Assembly: GCF_048128805.1 (NCBI RefSeq)
Contig: NC_136016.1
Span: 20,901,676 to 20,965,675 of the forward strand
DNA: 64,000 nucleotides
Origin: Centroberyx gerrardi
Lineage: Eukaryota; Chordata; Actinopteri; Beryciformes; Berycidae
Direction: 5' to 3'
The notes under the pieces were generated by a model. It made no database searches, was not told the DNA's origin, and saw nothing but the letters and a program-made list of their open reading frames with translations. Of this stretch, positions 48,717 through 64,000 are shown piece by piece. Within the stretch, counting starts at the first letter, position 1, and the number at the start of each line of letters is the position of its first letter. The position numbers were made by a program, and so were the translations under genes.

Positions 48717-50276
48717 AACCGCCACGGGGGAAATCCTCCGGCTTCTGAAGTCTAGTGAGTCGAGCATATTTGAGACCGCAGCAAACCGTAAACTGGCAAC
48801 TGTCGAAGATTGTACGAGGTTAAACCATGGATTGAACTCTCCCGCTTCTTAAATTCAGCTGTAACCTCTGCCAACCGTGAAAGCTATAGCTGCCGAGGCG
48901 GTGTTGTACTTTTCATCTCCTGCCTCCCTAAAAAGTCAGTTTTTCAATCACAGCGCTCTCCAGCCAATTCTGTGCAGTTTTTCCTCTCCGCTGTCTAATC
49001 AATACCGGGTCAGAGGAGGTCAGAGAAGAATATTTTTTTCATCCGGGGGAACGCAGATGGAGTGTGTGCGCTCTTTTCCAGCACGGCCCCGCTTTACATT
49101 CATAACGTTACACACACATTCACACCTGAGCTGCCTGGTGTAAACACAGGCTTCTGCTGTTCGCTACCGAGCAGCTGTTGGATCTTTTTCTTCTTCTCTG
49201 TTGGAAGTTTTTGGATGTTGTCGAGGAGGCAAACGGAGTGAACGTCATTATCTTAAATTTGGTGCTAGAAGTCCAGTTTGGTGTCATAGAAGATTTAGGG
49301 TTCTTTGCAATACTCTTCAAGTTAACAATGTTGTCCCATGTCACTGTTTACTTCTATAAAAAAAAACATTATCTATGGCTTCACACTAATTTTCTTTAAC
49401 CACTACACCCCAACTGCACAATGTACTGAATTAATCTCAAGTCCCTAATGCCAATTGTGAAGATAATTTGAGACGACATTCAAATCAGCAAGTTGAGCAC
49501 AGTATTTTAATCGTTGATTGTACATTTACAACAAAAGGAACAAATCTGGACATAAAACAGGGAACAATAAAATATATTACAACATAATTATAAGTGTCTG
49601 CAGTGTCATTACAATCAAGTATGATGAAACTCTCTCGCTGGGGCCTTGAGAGTTGTATTCACCAGTTGATCTGATGTATTTAGAGTTGGGATGCTTGTGA
49701 CAATGGATAACTCGTGTTTAGTTCAACTAAAACAAAAACGTTTGAAAGCAATTATAGCTGCTCAAGTAGTTAGTTAGTTAGTTAGTTTATTGTCCTCAGA
49801 GAGGAAATTCTTCTTTCACAGTTGGTGCACACGAAAACAGTTCAAAGACATGATACAAAATAACAGGAAAAAGCACAATCAATAACAGAAACCCAAAACA
49901 CATTGACATTGTACAGTGGTACAGAGGCAAAAACATACTGACACTGTACAAACAAGTTACAAAAATTCACCGGGATGGGGGAGTGTTCCTATTTAAAGCT
50001 TGCATGGCAGAAGGGACAAAGTAAGTAACACATGAGTCTGTAGTAGAGCTGTACTGATTTGGAGAAAGTGAGGTAGTTTGAAACTGGCTAAGCTAGCCCT
50101 CGTGAACAATATGGAGTCATGTTATTAGGCACACGCAGTATTTAAACTCCCAAAATCTCAGAGTTGTATTGGTTCACTCACAATTTTCAGTCTCGTCTTT
50201 TTCACTCCGACTCTCCCATCATTGTTCTTCTGTTTGTAGTTTTCCATTCATTCTTTCCTTCCGCCCTCTCATCTCA
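48717..50276. other. Convergent 3' region of chadl and l3mbtl2
   Basis: The two genes converge here. The chadl 3' UTR probably runs from 48,717 to an AATAAA at 49,566-49,571. From the other side, the l3mbtl2 3' UTR runs down from 50,276 and meets an AATAAA at 49,791-49,786 (minus strand) inside a LINE tail. No further gene is seen. Confidence 0.55.
49766..50070 (-). mobile_element. LINE 3' end, minus orientation, beside l3mbtl2
   Basis: Read on the minus strand, the end is 'aatttcctctctgaggacaa' then AATAAA-type signal and a short AACT tandem tail. This is the structure of a fish LINE 3' terminus. The sequence up to about 50,070 seems to belong to the same truncated copy. It lies in the sense orientation just downstream of the l3mbtl2 stop codon. 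Confidence 0.55.
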
Positions 50277-63518
<13,242 letters not shown>

Positions 63519-64000
63519 CTGAGGAAGGTGATGTCCATGGGCTGAAGCTGGATCTACAGACAGGACATTGTGCTGTCGGACGTCTTGTTACCAGCTCTGC
63601 AGAGGACAATGATAACTGCATGTTACTACTTGCAAACACTTACTCTCCTCCTGAGAATGAAGTCTTTAACATTAACTTCAGGTAAGACCAACGTCTAGAT
63701 ACCAGAACTGATAAAACGCTTGGTGAAATGTGGAGGACAAAGACTACACCTCATTAACAGACACAATATACATAATATTCAACGTAGCATTTAACTAACA
63801 CCAAATTCTAGACACCAGAGGTGAAAAACGCTTTGTAAAATGGGGTGAACACAAAGTAAACAAGAAACACTTGGTAAAATGGGGTGAACACAAAGTAAAC
63901 AACAAAAAACACTTGATACAATGGGGTGAATACAAAGTAAACAACAAGAAACGCTTGGTGAAAAGGGGTGAACACAAAGTAAACATCATTAACAGACACT
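63519..64000. other. Upstream of l3mbtl2 coding start, tandem repeat at edge
   Basis: On the minus strand CACCTTCCTCAG ends at 63,519, a good acceptor, so the exon with the start codon probably begins at 63,518 and the promoter lies beyond the right edge. The rest is AT-rich and ends in tandem repeats. Confidence 0.5.
63822..63988. repeat. About 42-bp tandem repeat, four units
   Basis: The unit contains 'cttggtaaaatggggtgaac' followed by 'acaaagtaaacaa', repeated four times with small changes. A looser, larger-scale repetition is also visible: 'ccagaactgataaaacgctt' near 63,702 and 'ccagaggtgaaaaacgcttt' near 63,815, and 'cattaacagacac' at about 63,752 and again at the window's end. The array may continue to the right. 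Confidence 0.85.

Overview
This window is vertebrate, almost certainly teleost, nuclear DNA. The genes are split into many short GT-AG exons. Introns are fairly compact and full of (CA)n/(GT)n/(GA)n microsatellites, hAT-like and TTAA-flanked MITEs, and LINE 3' tails of the kind common in fish. No prokaryotic, organellar or viral genes were seen. Exon borders were placed by hand from splice sites, unbroken reading phase and remembered family sequence; nothing was aligned by computer.

Layout, left to right: (1) about 2.3-2.8 kb, minus strand: a first coding exon and CCAAT-rich promoter of a PAR-bZIP gene, most likely tef; the rest lies off the left edge. (2) 2.8-11.6 kb: a gene-poor, repeat-rich interval with three odd noisy AT-rich patches. 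(3) 11.7-24.2 kb, minus strand: zc3h7b, an RNA-binding protein with TPR repeats and CCCH zinc fingers; 19 coding exons are visible but the 3'-terminal exons are not. (4) 24.2-24.9 kb: a shared bidirectional promoter region. (5) 24.9-33.5 kb, plus strand: a complete rangap1 (579 aa). (6) 36.3-48.7 kb, plus strand: a complete chadl (776 aa secreted LRR protein). (7) 50.3-63.5 kb, minus strand: l3mbtl2, a four-MBT Polycomb (PRC1.6) protein.

The order and orientations tef - zc3h7b - rangap1 - chadl - l3mbtl2 match human 22q13.2 as I remember it (TEF, ZC3H7B, RANGAP1, CHADL, L3MBTL2), so this is an ancient conserved block. The genes do not form an operon or shared pathway.

The most notable signal is in l3mbtl2. 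Its first coding exon encodes a THAP-type zinc-finger domain spliced in frame to the acidic, FCS-finger and MBT exons; the human protein I remember has no THAP domain. A second, different THAP-domain exon lies inside the gene at 59.4-59.7 kb on the same strand. It ends at a phase-0 donor that fits the same phase-0 acceptor at 58,712 that the FCS exon uses. The locus could therefore make two MBT proteins with alternative THAP DNA-binding N-termini, one of them lacking the FCS finger. Other points are the missing 3' end of zc3h7b, a glycine-rich exon in zc3h7b, two CACGTG E-boxes upstream of tef, and several transposon insertions with readable terminal repeats and target duplications.
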